NCBI GenBank assembly: GCA_905215035.1
Contig: CAJMOJ010000025.1
Span: 1 to 27,500 of the forward strand
Origin: an uncultured bacterium
GTDB lineage: Bacteria > Actinomycetota > Coriobacteriia > Coriobacteriales > Eggerthellaceae
Direction: 5' to 3'
Length of the DNA stretch: 27,500 bases
Every line of letters starts with the position of its first letter. Within the stretch, counting starts at the first letter, position 1. Below are positions 14,753 to 22,607 of this stretch, in pieces. A program made the position numbers and the translations under genes. The notes beneath the pieces were generated by a model. It ran no database searches and had not been told where the DNA came from. It worked only from the letters and a program-made list of their open reading frames with translations.

Positions 14753-15721
14753 CTACGGAAGTGCCAATGATGCCTGTTGTGCGGTTTTATATGCATCTAC
14801 AATAGTGGCAACCATATCCTTTTGGTCTTGACAGGCTGCATCAAACCATACGATTGAGTTATCTCGCCTAAACCACGAAAGCTGACGTTTTGCATAGCGC
14901 CGTGTTGCTTGTTTGATGTCATCAATCGCATCTTGTTTGGTTGTATTTCCGTCAAGATACCGAACGATCTCTTTATATCCTATGGCTTGTTGGGCGGTTA
15001 GTGCATTCCTGAAACCACCTCTTAACAAAGACGTAACTTCCGTCACGAGACCGGCTTCAATCATCTGGTCAACGCGCTTATTGATGCGTTGATAGAGGAC
15101 TTCCCTGTCATGCAAAATACCAAATTTAAGCGATGGGACTATAGTATCGAGTGAGCGAATATTTGCAGATTGCTGAGCGTATGAAACGCCTTCAGCATTC
15201 ATTTCGAGCGCACGAATAACACGTTTAGTGTTGTTCGGGTGAATTACCGCCGCACTTGCTGCATCGCGCATCTGAAGCTCATCCCATAACTGTTGCGGTG
15301 TATGAGATTGTAAAAAATTCGTCCAGTGTTCCCGAATAGGATTATTAACCTGTTCTCCCTTTGGGAATTGCATATTCTCAAGTGCAGCTTGAATATAAAA
15401 CCCAGTACCACCACAGAGAATCGGAACATGATTGCGAGTAGCGATAGTATGAATGCAGCTACGAGCTTGGTCTTGAAATTGTTGTGCCGAATATGCTTCT
15501 CCAGGATTGAGGATATCGAGTAGATGGTGCGGTACTTGTTGGTCACTAACAACGGTCTTAGCGGTACCAATATCCATGCCCTTATAGATCTGCATAGAAT
15601 CAGCAGAGATAATCTCGCCATCAAGTTCACGTGCTACATCTTGAGCAAGAGAAGATTTACCTGATGCAGTAGGACCAACAATGACGATAGTAAGTGGATA
15701 TGTTTCAAGATAACTATCCAC
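14753..15721 (-). CDS. miaA: tRNA dimethylallyltransferase MiaA
   Basis: MiaA adds a dimethylallyl group to A37 of tRNAs that read UNN codons; MiaB then methylthiolates it. The P-loop GPTASGKSS lies near the N terminus, followed by ISADSMQIYKGMDIGTAK, QVPHHLLDI, ILCGGTGFYIQAAL and the tRNA-binding region ending RYAKRQLSWFR. The start is unclear. The GTG at 15721 gives 322 residues and begins seven bases after the miaB stop, consistent with coupling, although no ribosome site is visible. A GTG at 15745 or a TTG at 15790 (with a weak AGG) would overlap miaB by up to 62 bases and add residues not expected for the family. Confidence 0.93.
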   Translation of the reverse strand: MDSYLETYPLTIVIVGPTASGKSSLAQDVARELDGEIISADSMQIYKGMDIGTAKTVVSDQQVPHHLLDILNPGEAYSAQQFQDQARSCIHTIATRNHVPILCGGTGFYIQAALENMQFPKGEQVNNPIREHWTNFLQSHTPQQLWDELQMRDAASAAVIHPNNTKRVIRALEMNAEGVSYAQQSANIRSLDTIVPSLKFGILHDREVLYQRINKRVDQMIEAGLVTEVTSLLRGGFRNALTAQQAIGYKEIVRYLDGNTTKQDAIDDIKQATRRYAKRQLSWFRRDNSIVWFDAACQDQKDMVATIVDAYKTAQQASLALP

Positions 15722-15728
15722 AAGTACA

Positions 15729-17087
15729 CTATTCGCAGAGATCACCGCGAAGATACCAGGTTTTAGCTTCGGTAATTGATACAGGAACAATACGACCTAA
15801 ATAATCTTCAATTGATTTACCGGTAGGAATCTGTGCATGTACCGTTTGATTTTTTGGACTGCGACCAGACAAAATTGAGTTGTCTCGTTTAGAAACACCT
15901 TCAACAAGAATATCCATTGTTTTACCAAGGTCGATTTGATTGGCGTCATACGCATTGTCTTGAACGAGCGATACAAGACGATCAAATCGCTCTTGTATGA
16001 CATCATGAGGAGTATTGCGTGGCATTTTTGCAGCAGGAGTACCCTCTCGGGGCGAATATATAAAGGTGAACACTTGATGGTATCCCACCTCTTTTACTAA
16101 ATTATAAGTTGCTTGAAAATCTTCTTCCGTTTCTCCCGGAAAACCAACGATGATGTCTGTTGAAAGTGCAATATCAGGACAGGCTTCTCGAAGTTTTGCA
16201 ATGCGTTCTAAATAATGTTCGCGCGTGTAACGTCGATTCATTTCTTTAAGGATGGCATTAGATCCTGATTGAACAGGAAGATGGAGAGCTGGCATAAGAT
16301 TGGGAAGTGTACCGAAAGCCTCAATCACCTCATCGGTAATGTCTTTAGGGTGCGATGTAGCAAAGCGAATACGAGGCACCTGCGTTTCCGAGATTGCACA
16401 CAGCAATTGAGCGAAACGAGGTTCTCCATATAAATCTCGGCCATACGAATTAACATTTTGTCCAAGAAGCGTGATCTCTTGAACCCCTGATGCAACAAGA
16501 CCTTCAGCTTCTTTAACAATTTCATCAAACGGACGAGACTTTTCACGTCCCCTTACATACGGAACAATGCAATAGGTACAGAAATTATTGCACCCAATTG
16601 AGATAGGCAACCATGCGGAAAAGCTTTGTTTGCGATGGGTTGGCAAAACTGTTGGAAACTCGTCAGCCGAATCGAGTGTTTCTGAGATTCTCGCATGGTT
16701 AACTAGTGCCTCATGTAATAACTGAGGTAGACTTGATAGATTAAATGTACCAAAAACTACATCAACGTGTGAAAGCTGATCAAGTAATTCTTGCCCAGAG
16801 TTTTGACCAATGCAGCCGCCTATGGCAACAATACGTTTCTCTACAGGTGCGTCAGCGCGAAGAGGAATATTTTTAATTGAAGAAACCTGACCCAATAATC
16901 GTGTTTCAGCTGCTTCACGGACACAGCAAGTCATATATACAACAATGTCTGCTTGCTCGATGGTTTCAACGAAAATGGCGCCAAAAGACTCAAGCGTACC
17001 CACAATACGTTCTGAATCATGTTTATTCATTTGGCAACCAAACGTGATTACAGTAAACGTTTTGTTCTGCAAAGTTGTAAGAGACAT
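15729..17087 (-). CDS. miaB: tRNA-2-methylthio-N6-dimethylallyladenosine synthase MiaB
   Basis: MiaB is a radical-SAM methylthiotransferase. The 452-residue product has the N-terminal UPF0004 domain with cluster cysteines Cys18 (FGCQMN), Cys54/55 (YMTCCVRE) and Cys92 (GGCIGQ), the radical-SAM cluster Cys166, Cys170, Cys173 in GCNNFCTYCIVPYVRG, and a C-terminal TRAM domain (DILVEGVSK, GRSPKNQTVHA). The usual NTC is MTC here, and Cys54-Cys55 are adjacent, so the exact ligand is not certain. It is the direct upstream partner of miaA, which makes its substrate. A second family member, rimO, lies further right. The ribosome site is weak (TAGG). Confidence 0.95.
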   Translation of the reverse strand: MSLTTLQNKTFTVITFGCQMNKHDSERIVGTLESFGAIFVETIEQADIVVYMTCCVREAAETRLLGQVSSIKNIPLRADAPVEKRIVAIGGCIGQNSGQELLDQLSHVDVVFGTFNLSSLPQLLHEALVNHARISETLDSADEFPTVLPTHRKQSFSAWLPISIGCNNFCTYCIVPYVRGREKSRPFDEIVKEAEGLVASGVQEITLLGQNVNSYGRDLYGEPRFAQLLCAISETQVPRIRFATSHPKDITDEVIEAFGTLPNLMPALHLPVQSGSNAILKEMNRRYTREHYLERIAKLREACPDIALSTDIIVGFPGETEEDFQATYNLVKEVGYHQVFTFIYSPREGTPAAKMPRNTPHDVIQERFDRLVSLVQDNAYDANQIDLGKTMDILVEGVSKRDNSILSGRSPKNQTVHAQIPTGKSIEDYLGRIVPVSITEAKTWYLRGDLCE

Positions 17088-17141
17088 ATATAAACCTAGA
17101 CTTGTTTTCCGTACTGAGCGTAGATTCGCATATAAGGCTCT

Positions 17142-17474
17142 CTAATCATGTTGATTAGTATGATATGTGCGAGGTTCAACCGTGAACCGAATTGCAGTTC
17201 TATATTCCCCATCAATAACAATATCTGCAAATGAAGGAATGCAAACAATTTCAATACCAATGGGTGCCAAAAAGCCTCGTGAAATAGCAATCGCTTTGAC
17301 GGCTTGATTGACAGCCCCCGCTCCTACCGATTGCAGTTCGACAGGGTTGCCATCCTTAATCATGCCAGCAATAGCACCCGCAACTGAAGCTGGAGAAGAT
17401 TTAGATGAAACTTTTAAAGTTGTGATGTCAGTGTTTTCATCATTTAACGTTATGTAAGTATTCTCGTTGTCCAT
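17142..17474 (-). CDS. spoVS: SpoVS-domain protein
   Basis: The 110-residue product is a stage V sporulation protein S homologue of the Alba-like fold. From residue ~17 it reads LKVSSKSSPASVAGAIAGMI, then LQSVGAGAVNQAVKAIAISRGFLAP, then IDGEYRTAIRFTVEPR, the core of the family. About 16 extra acidic and polar residues precede the core. In Bacillus it affects spore coat assembly, but homologues also occur in bacteria that do not sporulate, where the role is unclear; a nucleic-acid-binding role is suggested by the fold. It lies 54 bases before miaB and 205 bases after the GHKL gene. No sporulation gene is seen in the window. Confidence 0.93.
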   Translation of the reverse strand: MDNENTYITLNDENTDITTLKVSSKSSPASVAGAIAGMIKDGNPVELQSVGAGAVNQAVKAIAISRGFLAPIGIEIVCIPSFADIVIDGEYRTAIRFTVEPRTYHTNQHD

Positions 17475-17542
17475 GATGTGTTCTCTCTACGTTTTAGGTG
17501 CGTTTAGTTTTATGTTGTTTGCAGTAAAGCTATCGGCATCTG

Positions 17543-17551
17543 ATTTTAACA
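17543..17551 (-). promoter_or_regulatory. possible extended -10 promoter for spoVS
   Basis: The minus strand reads TGTTAAAAT at 17551-17543, an extended -10 (TG, one base, TAAAAT), about 70 bases before the spoVS start. No good -35 is present, as is common for extended -10 promoters. The same gap has an inverted CTTAGT/ACTAAG pair (17559-17564, 17580-17585). Confidence 0.3.
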
Positions 17552-17586
17552 GAAAACTCTTAGTATCGTTCTTCGACTAACTAAGG

Positions 17587-17605
17587 TGCCGGTATTCCGC
17601 CGGCA
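17587..17605. repeat. GC-rich short hairpin between the GHKL gene and spoVS
   Basis: TGCCGG and CCGGCA form a 6-bp stem around a 7-base loop. It is the most GC-rich spot in an AT-rich gap, but no T-run follows on the minus strand. It may be a weak or factor-dependent end of the GHKL transcript. Confidence 0.35.
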
Positions 17606-17679
17606 ATGAAAACCCTAACACATCGCTCAACGTAAACACCAAACACAACGATGATGATAGTTAATCGCAATCTTGCTGT

Positions 17680-18777
17680 TTATTTTTGTATGTCTAGGAG
17701 GGGTATAGAAATCAATATATTGCCTGATCGGAGCGAAATTGTAGGTTTTACAGAATCATCTAAATAGTACGATTGAGCAAAATCAGCATACGCTTTTTGA
17801 ATATTCGACTCCAAAAGAGCAATGTCTTGTTGATCAAAAACGTAGCGTCGTTGCTTGCCTTTTGATGTTCTTTTCTTTGTTACGTGAGTGCTACAAGATG
17901 CTTCATCAGCTTGATTATCATTTTGACGTAAATAAGTGATATGAGGTTGGAGCGGTGGAATATCACCTGCCATAATCCTGCGCGCACTTCTATCAGAGAG
18001 AGGCAAGCCCAACGCGTTGCATGTTTGTGCAAAAACTATTGGCTCATCAGTACTTGAGAGTCGTTGAAGAAAGGACCGATGGACAGATGTGTCAAAGATC
18101 TGATCGGAAAGAGATGAAAGTCGTTCTGAAAAGGCAAGTAGAGTTGCCGCGATTTCAGTAGGAGTTCCAAGGTAGACGGCAAGAGAATCTTTTTGGTCGA
18201 GCGCAAACTCAAGAACAGTACGAATAATGTTATGTGGCCCCCGTAATTGATAGGACCCTGTCTCTGTTTCAGCAAGAACAGGATAACTTGATTGGTCTCT
18301 TTTCTCCCCTGGGGTTGAAAGAGATGCTTCTACATGAAATATGCTACCCTTTCCAGGTAGAGATTCCACGATATATGCCTGTTTAGTATTTTGGGCTATT
18401 GAATAAAGCGCCATGCCGCGACCATGAACGCCCCATCGGTCATGATTGAAACTATCAAGTTTGGAAGTAACAAAAGGTTCAAATACAGTTTCATGCAAAT
18501 ACTCAGGAATGCCATCACCATTATCAAGAATAGTAAGGTAGCGATTTTGCGCGTCTTTCCAGGTTGCTACAAAAATTAAGGTTGCATGGGCGTCACGCGC
18601 ATTGCGCAGCATTTCAATAATGATGTCCTCAAATGTTCTGATATCTTGTTGTGCTTGTCGTCTTTGTGCTTCAGCAGCACGTAAACGAACAAAACCATCT
18701 CCAAGTTCGTCTTGAACTCGGAGATGGTTATCTCCATCTATTTCTTCGATAAATTGTTCGAGGGAATTATCGATCAT
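17680..18777 (-). CDS. orphan GHKL-type ATP-binding protein
   Basis: The 365-residue product has a histidine-kinase-like ATPase (GHKL) domain in the first ~150 residues: N box IIEMLRNARDAHA (~53-65), G1 ILDNGDGIPEYLHETVFEPF, and G2 WGVHGRGMALYSIAQN (~115-130). There is no phosphoacceptor histidine domain, no membrane segment and no partner response regulator, so this is not an ordinary sensor kinase. The remaining ~200 residues are not recognised; they include a basic stretch (KKRTSKGKQRRYVF). It lies 23 bases after rny and upstream of spoVS, so it may be cotranscribed with rny. The start is taken at ATG 18777; a TTG two codons earlier is possible and no ribosome site is clear for either. Function unknown; an RNA- or chromosome-related ATP switch is conceivable. 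Confidence 0.75.
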   Translation of the reverse strand: MIDNSLEQFIEEIDGDNHLRVQDELGDGFVRLRAAEAQRRQAQQDIRTFEDIIIEMLRNARDAHATLIFVATWKDAQNRYLTILDNGDGIPEYLHETVFEPFVTSKLDSFNHDRWGVHGRGMALYSIAQNTKQAYIVESLPGKGSIFHVEASLSTPGEKRDQSSYPVLAETETGSYQLRGPHNIIRTVLEFALDQKDSLAVYLGTPTEIAATLLAFSERLSSLSDQIFDTSVHRSFLQRLSSTDEPIVFAQTCNALGLPLSDRSARRIMAGDIPPLQPHITYLRQNDNQADEASCSTHVTKKRTSKGKQRRYVFDQQDIALLESNIQKAYADFAQSYYLDDSVKPTISLRSGNILISIPLLDIQK

Positions 18778-18800
18778 AAACAAATGATGATATACGCTAA

Positions 18801-20333
18801 TTACTTAGCATAATCAACTGCGCGCGTTTCTCTAATAACAACAACTTTAACTTGTCCAGGATATTTTGTTTCTGTCTGAATCTGATGAGCAATATCATGT
18901 GCTAAAACAGTTGCTTGAGCTTCATTGACCTCGTCTGGCGTTACAATAACACGCACCTCACGACCTGCTTGGATCGCATGAGTGCGCTCAACACCTTGGT
19001 GAGAATTAGCAATTTCTTCAAGTTTTTCTAGACGCTTGATGTACGATTCAAGATTTTCTTTGCGTGCTCCTGGACGCGCCGCACTAATGGCATCAGCAGC
19101 CTGAACTAAGACGTCAATTACTGAATTAGGTTCGATGTCGTTATGATGCGCCTCAATTGCATGGACAATAGAAGCATCTTCACCGTATCGACGAGCCAAG
19201 TCTGCACCAATAACGGCATGAGACCCTTCCACTTCATGATCAACTGCTTTGCCTAAATCATGAAGTAAACCCGCACGACGAGCAGGTACAGGATCAAGGC
19301 CCAATTCAGATGCCATAATGCCGCATAAATAAGCAACTTCTAATGAATGATCAAGAACGTTTTGGCCATATGAAGTACGGAAACGAAGACGACCCAGTGT
19401 CTTTTCGAGCTCTGGATGCAAGTCGTGTATACCGGTATCAAACGTAGCCTGAGAACCAGCCTCTTTAATTTGCTGATTAACCAGTTTTAACGCTTTATTG
19501 TACATTTCCTCAATGCGTGCTGGATGAATACGACCATCAGCAATAAGATTTTGCATAGTGACGCAAGCAACCTCGCGACGTACAGGGTCGTGAGATGAGA
19601 TCGTAACGCATTCAGGTGTGTCATCAATAATAAGATTTGTTCCCGTAATGTGCTCAAATGAGCGAATGTTTCTACCCTCACGTCCAATAATGCGTCCTTT
19701 GAGATCATCAGAAGGAATGTGAATGGTTGAAACAGTAATCTGTGACGTTTGGTCTGCTGCTAAACGTTGAATTGCAAGTGAAAGAATTTCTCTTGCTGTT
19801 TTATCTGCTTCAGCTTTAGTACGTGCCTCAGCATCACGTATGATTTGAGCTGACTCGATAGCAACGTCATCTTTAAGAGAGTCAAGTAAGGTTGTGCGAG
19901 CCTCATCGGTCGTCATACCAGCGACGCTTTCAAGGCGCTCCCCTACTTCTTGCTCTGCAGCTTCAAGATCACGAGAACGACGCTCTAATTGCCCTTGCAA
20001 AGAAGAAATCTGATGTTCACGTTGGTCAAGTGTTTGAACGCGCTTATCAATATTTTGTTCACGCTGATTAAGACGATTTTCTTGTGAACGAACTTCTTTC
20101 ATTCGTTCTTTACTTTCAGCCTCTAATTCAGCTTTCATTTTAAGTGCTTCATCTTTTGCTTCAATAAGGGCTTCTTTGCGCAAACTGTCTGCTTCGCGTT
20201 GAGCATCTTCTAAAACAGAACGGGCCTGCTGTTCAGCAGCCTGCTGTTTGTTTTTCTGAATGGTTTGCATGAGAAAGTAGCCGATAAGGAAGCCAACGAT
20301 AATTGCCGCAAGTGCCGCGATGACAATTTCCAC
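18801..20333 (-). CDS. rny: ribonuclease Y
   Basis: RNase Y is a membrane-bound endonuclease that starts mRNA decay. The 510-residue product has an N-terminal membrane helix (residues ~4-22), a long coiled coil (~25-190) rich in Glu, Lys, Arg and Gln, a KH domain with GRIIGREGRNIRSF (213-226), and an HD domain with the metal-binding pair His358-Asp359 in LLHDLGK. Length matches the family. The start is GTG, with AAGGGG six bases upstream. A 314-base gap with several hairpins precedes it, so it has its own leader and probably its own promoter. The GHKL gene follows after 23 bases. Confidence 0.96.
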   Translation of the reverse strand: MEIVIAALAAIIVGFLIGYFLMQTIQKNKQQAAEQQARSVLEDAQREADSLRKEALIEAKDEALKMKAELEAESKERMKEVRSQENRLNQREQNIDKRVQTLDQREHQISSLQGQLERRSRDLEAAEQEVGERLESVAGMTTDEARTTLLDSLKDDVAIESAQIIRDAEARTKAEADKTAREILSLAIQRLAADQTSQITVSTIHIPSDDLKGRIIGREGRNIRSFEHITGTNLIIDDTPECVTISSHDPVRREVACVTMQNLIADGRIHPARIEEMYNKALKLVNQQIKEAGSQATFDTGIHDLHPELEKTLGRLRFRTSYGQNVLDHSLEVAYLCGIMASELGLDPVPARRAGLLHDLGKAVDHEVEGSHAVIGADLARRYGEDASIVHAIEAHHNDIEPNSVIDVLVQAADAISAARPGARKENLESYIKRLEKLEEIANSHQGVERTHAIQAGREVRVIVTPDEVNEAQATVLAHDIAHQIQTETKYPGQVKVVVIRETRAVDYAK

Positions 20334-20368
20334 GTATGTCCCCTTTCGTTAGCTATCTTGTGTATGTG

Positions 20369-20406
20369 CTAAAAAGGGATTAAAAAAGCCCTTTTTAGAT
20401 AGGGCT
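20369..20406 (-). promoter_or_regulatory. overlapping alternative hairpins in the rny leader
   Basis: Read on the minus strand, AGCCCT (20406-20401) pairs with AGGGCT (20392-20387) and is followed by TTTTT (20386-20382), a small terminator. CTAAAAAGGG (20398-20389) can instead pair with CCCTTTTTAG (20378-20369), a 10-bp stem that uses part of the terminator's 3' arm. The two cannot form together. They lie 35-75 bases before the rny GTG. This may be an attenuator or simply a terminator of upstream transcripts. Confidence 0.5.
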
Positions 20407-20556
20407 AAAGCATTTCTTTGGTAATAATTAGTAAAGTATCCTACAGAGTAAAACAACGATACCAAACTACATACTGTCATTCAGTATGGTATTACCTTAC
20501 AACACGCTCTATTGTAGCGATTTTGTTATTTTTATATTCAATCCCTACAAGGGAAA
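20407..20556. other. central part of the recX-rny gap
   Basis: No gene is seen. CATACTG and CAGTATG (20470-20476, 20482-20488) form a 7-bp hairpin with a 5-base loop. On the minus strand TTGAAT (20541-20536) and TACAAT (20516-20511) could be a promoter for rny, but the 19-base spacing is long, so this is a weak call. Confidence 0.35.
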
Positions 20557-20594
20557 ATAATGCTTTAGTGCTATACACAACTATAAAGCATTAT
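20557..20594 (-). terminator. probable terminator after recX
   Basis: ATAATGCTTTA (20557-20567) and TAAAGCATTAT (20584-20594) form an 11-bp stem with a 16-base loop; the minus strand continues with TTTCCC after the stem. It begins 54 bases after the recX stop. The stem is AT-rich and the T-run is short, so strength is doubtful. Confidence 0.55.
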
Positions 20595-20647
20595 GGCCAC
20601 AAATCATAGATAAGCTTACGTAATGGGTAGTCAAAAATCGTTTATGT

Positions 20648-21301
20648 TTAAGGCTCATGGTTATTTTGACGCTCATATGCTTCACACCAAACGCGTGAAG
20701 CACGTTGCGCTATATCGGAGGAAAACCCTTTTCTTACTAACTTGGCATAGGCTGCCTGTCGTTTATTTTTTGCTGTAGGAGGATGAGATTCAAGAAGTTG
20801 TTTTGCAGTTTCAAATTGATCAGGGGCATCAGCAAGAAAACGATCAGGATACCCTGGAATAGCTCGCTCATCTATACCATACGATCTAAGATCATGTGTA
20901 ATACCAATTATTCCTTTACCAACACGTAGTCGTGATCTTATAAGTGTCTCAGCAAAACGTATGTCGTCAAGCAAGCCGCATTCAATACAGCGTGTAACCA
21001 AAGCTTCAATAATGTCTTCTGGATAATTCTCTTGCGCTAATCGTTTTCTAATTTCATGCGTGGATCGATCACGTACTACCAGTAAGCGTTCTACTTTAGC
21101 ATGAGCTTTTTTGTAGAGCTCTGCGTAGTTTTTGTTCTCTGGTGCTGTTTCATCAGCAAAGGAATGATCGTTCTTCTCTACAAGGAAGCTCTCTGAAATA
21201 CAACCACGTTCTTCAGGGGCTGTATGAGTCTTCATGTTTGAAACTGCATTACTGTTCGAGATCATCTCTCTAAGATAGGCGAGCGTTTCTTTATTAGTCA
21301 T
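20648..21301 (-). CDS. recX: regulatory protein RecX
   Basis: RecX binds RecA filaments and limits RecA activity. The 217-residue product has the three-helix repeats of the family from about residue 60: AHAKVERLLVVRDRSTHEIRKRLAQENYPEDIIEALVTRCIECGLLDDIRFAETLIRSRL, then GITHDLRSYGI and a last repeat ending KLVRKGFSSDIAQRASRVW. The first ~60 residues are polar and not conserved, which makes it longer than many RecX proteins. An AAGGA site six bases before the ATG fixes the start. It follows recA with a terminator between them, so it should be made at a lower level by read-through. Confidence 0.93.
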   Translation of the reverse strand: MTNKETLAYLREMISNSNAVSNMKTHTAPEERGCISESFLVEKNDHSFADETAPENKNYAELYKKAHAKVERLLVVRDRSTHEIRKRLAQENYPEDIIEALVTRCIECGLLDDIRFAETLIRSRLRVGKGIIGITHDLRSYGIDERAIPGYPDRFLADAPDQFETAKQLLESHPPTAKNKRQAAYAKLVRKGFSSDIAQRASRVWCEAYERQNNHEP

Positions 21302-21314
21302 AAGCTATCCTTAC

Positions 21315-21350
21315 AAAAAGACTCCTAAGGTAGCTATTTAGGAGTCTTTT
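21315..21350 (-). terminator. terminator between recA and recX
   Basis: AAAAGACTCCTAA (21316-21328) and TTAGGAGTCTTTT (21338-21350) form a 13-bp stem with a 9-base loop; the minus strand ends in TTTTT (21319-21315). The recX ribosome site follows within 10 bases. Leaky termination here would keep RecX well below RecA, as is known for E. coli recA-recX. Confidence 0.88.
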
Positions 21351-21392
21351 AACAACTTACCTTCATACACGCTATGGTAAAGAGTATGTGTT

Positions 21393-22418
21393 TTATACCT
21401 CTTCAGGAGAAAGCGCATCCTCAGGTAACGGATCTAATCCATAATACTCGCGAACTTTACTTTCAATCTCATTACGCAATTCAGGGTGCTCTTTAAGGGT
21501 AGTTTTTGCTGCTTCTCTACCTTGTCCAAGACGTTCTTCACCATAGTTAAACCAAGAACCACTCTTTTTTACAATGCCAGCATCAACACCCATATCAAGC
21601 ACGCAACCTTCTTTTGATACACCCTCTCCGTACATAAGATCGAATTCTGCTTGTTTGAAAGGAGGTGCAACTTTATTCTTGACAACCTTTGCGCGCACAC
21701 GATTACCAATAAATTCGCCATCTTTCTTCATTGACTCGATGCGTCGTATATCAATACGTACCGAAGAATAAAATTTAAGTGCGCGACCGCCCGTCGTAGT
21801 TTCTGGGTTACCAAACATGACTCCGATTTTTTCGCGTAATTGATTAATAAAAATACAGGTTGTATTTGACTTTGAAAGTGAACCTGCAAGCTTGCGCAGT
21901 GCTTGACTCATAAGACGAGCTTGAAGACCGACAGTTGTATCTCCTATCTCTCCTTCGATTTCTGCTCGTGGTACAAGAGCTGCAACTGAGTCAATAACAA
22001 CACAATCAATTGCACCAGAACGAACAAGCATGTCACAAATCTCTAGTGCTTGTTCGCCTGTATCAGGTTGCGCAATAAGCAATTCATCAACATCAACTCC
22101 TAATTTTGCAGCATAAACAGGATCGAGAGCGTGCTCTGCGTCGATAAAAGCAACAACGCCACCCATGGCCTGAGATTCAGCAATAATATGAAGCGCAATT
22201 GTTGTTTTACCACTTGATTCAGGGCCATAGATCTCAACAATACGTCCACGTGGTACTCCGCCAATACCCAATGCAATATCTAAGGGAAGCGCGCCAGTTG
22301 GGATAGCTTCAATTTGCAAGTTGGTCGAATCACCCAACTTCATGATTGAGCCTTTGCCGAATTTATGTTCAATTTGATCAGTGGTAATCTTTAGTGTTGA
22401 TTCACGATCTTGTGCCAT
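21393..22418 (-). CDS. recA: recombinase RecA
   Basis: RecA forms ATP-dependent filaments on single-stranded DNA for strand exchange and triggers LexA self-cleavage. The 341-residue product has Walker A GPESSGKT (65-72), the FIDAEHALDP region, CVVIDSVAALVPRAEIEGE, the L2 loop region INQLREKIGVMFGNPETTTGGRALKFY, and a short acidic C terminus (LPEDALSPEEV). Length is normal and there is no intein. GAGGAG seven bases before the ATG fixes the start. It has its own SOS-type promoter and is followed by a terminator and recX. Confidence 0.98.
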   Translation of the reverse strand: MAQDRESTLKITTDQIEHKFGKGSIMKLGDSTNLQIEAIPTGALPLDIALGIGGVPRGRIVEIYGPESSGKTTIALHIIAESQAMGGVVAFIDAEHALDPVYAAKLGVDVDELLIAQPDTGEQALEICDMLVRSGAIDCVVIDSVAALVPRAEIEGEIGDTTVGLQARLMSQALRKLAGSLSKSNTTCIFINQLREKIGVMFGNPETTTGGRALKFYSSVRIDIRRIESMKKDGEFIGNRVRAKVVKNKVAPPFKQAEFDLMYGEGVSKEGCVLDMGVDAGIVKKSGSWFNYGEERLGQGREAAKTTLKEHPELRNEIESKVREYYGLDPLPEDALSPEEV

Positions 22419-22442
22419 TTAAGTACTCCTCAAATAAATATC

Positions 22443-22457
22443 ACCTCATTATGAGGT
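22443..22457. repeat. 15-base dyad at the recA transcript start
   Basis: ACCTCATTATGAGGT is a perfect palindrome around one central T. It falls at about +2 to +16 of the predicted recA transcript. It could be a second operator or a small 5' stem in the leader. Confidence 0.4.
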
Positions 22458-22465
22458 TTTATAGA

Positions 22466-22494
22466 ACTATACACGAACAGTTGTTCGTTTTCAA
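22466..22494 (-). promoter_or_regulatory. recA promoter with LexA (SOS) box in the spacer
   Basis: On the minus strand TTGAAA (22494-22489) and TATAGT (22471-22466) are exactly 17 bases apart. Between them CGAACAGTTGTTCG (22474-22487) matches the Gram-positive LexA box CGAAC-N4-GTTCG in both arms. LexA bound there would block RNA polymerase, so recA should be DNA-damage inducible. Confidence 0.9.
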
Positions 22495-22607
22495 GTTATA
22501 TCTTTTATTACGTACAAGGTTTATAATGAAGGAGTAATCTCAAACCACTATGAGAAAAATCTGAAAGAAATCTTATAGTTATCCATTAGTGATCTCTTGT
22601 TTCAAAC

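Noticed and set aside
15722..15790. TTG start adding 23 residues to MiaA
   Set aside because: It would overlap miaB by 62 bases and the extra residues do not resemble the MiaA N terminus; kept as a minor option only.
22540..22580. Imperfect ACTATGAGA/TCTTATAGT pairing upstream of recA as a terminator for pgsA-cinA
   Set aside because: It lies on the wrong side of the pgsA-cinA stop's expected 3' end only loosely, needs a G-U pair and a 15-base loop, and has no T-run.
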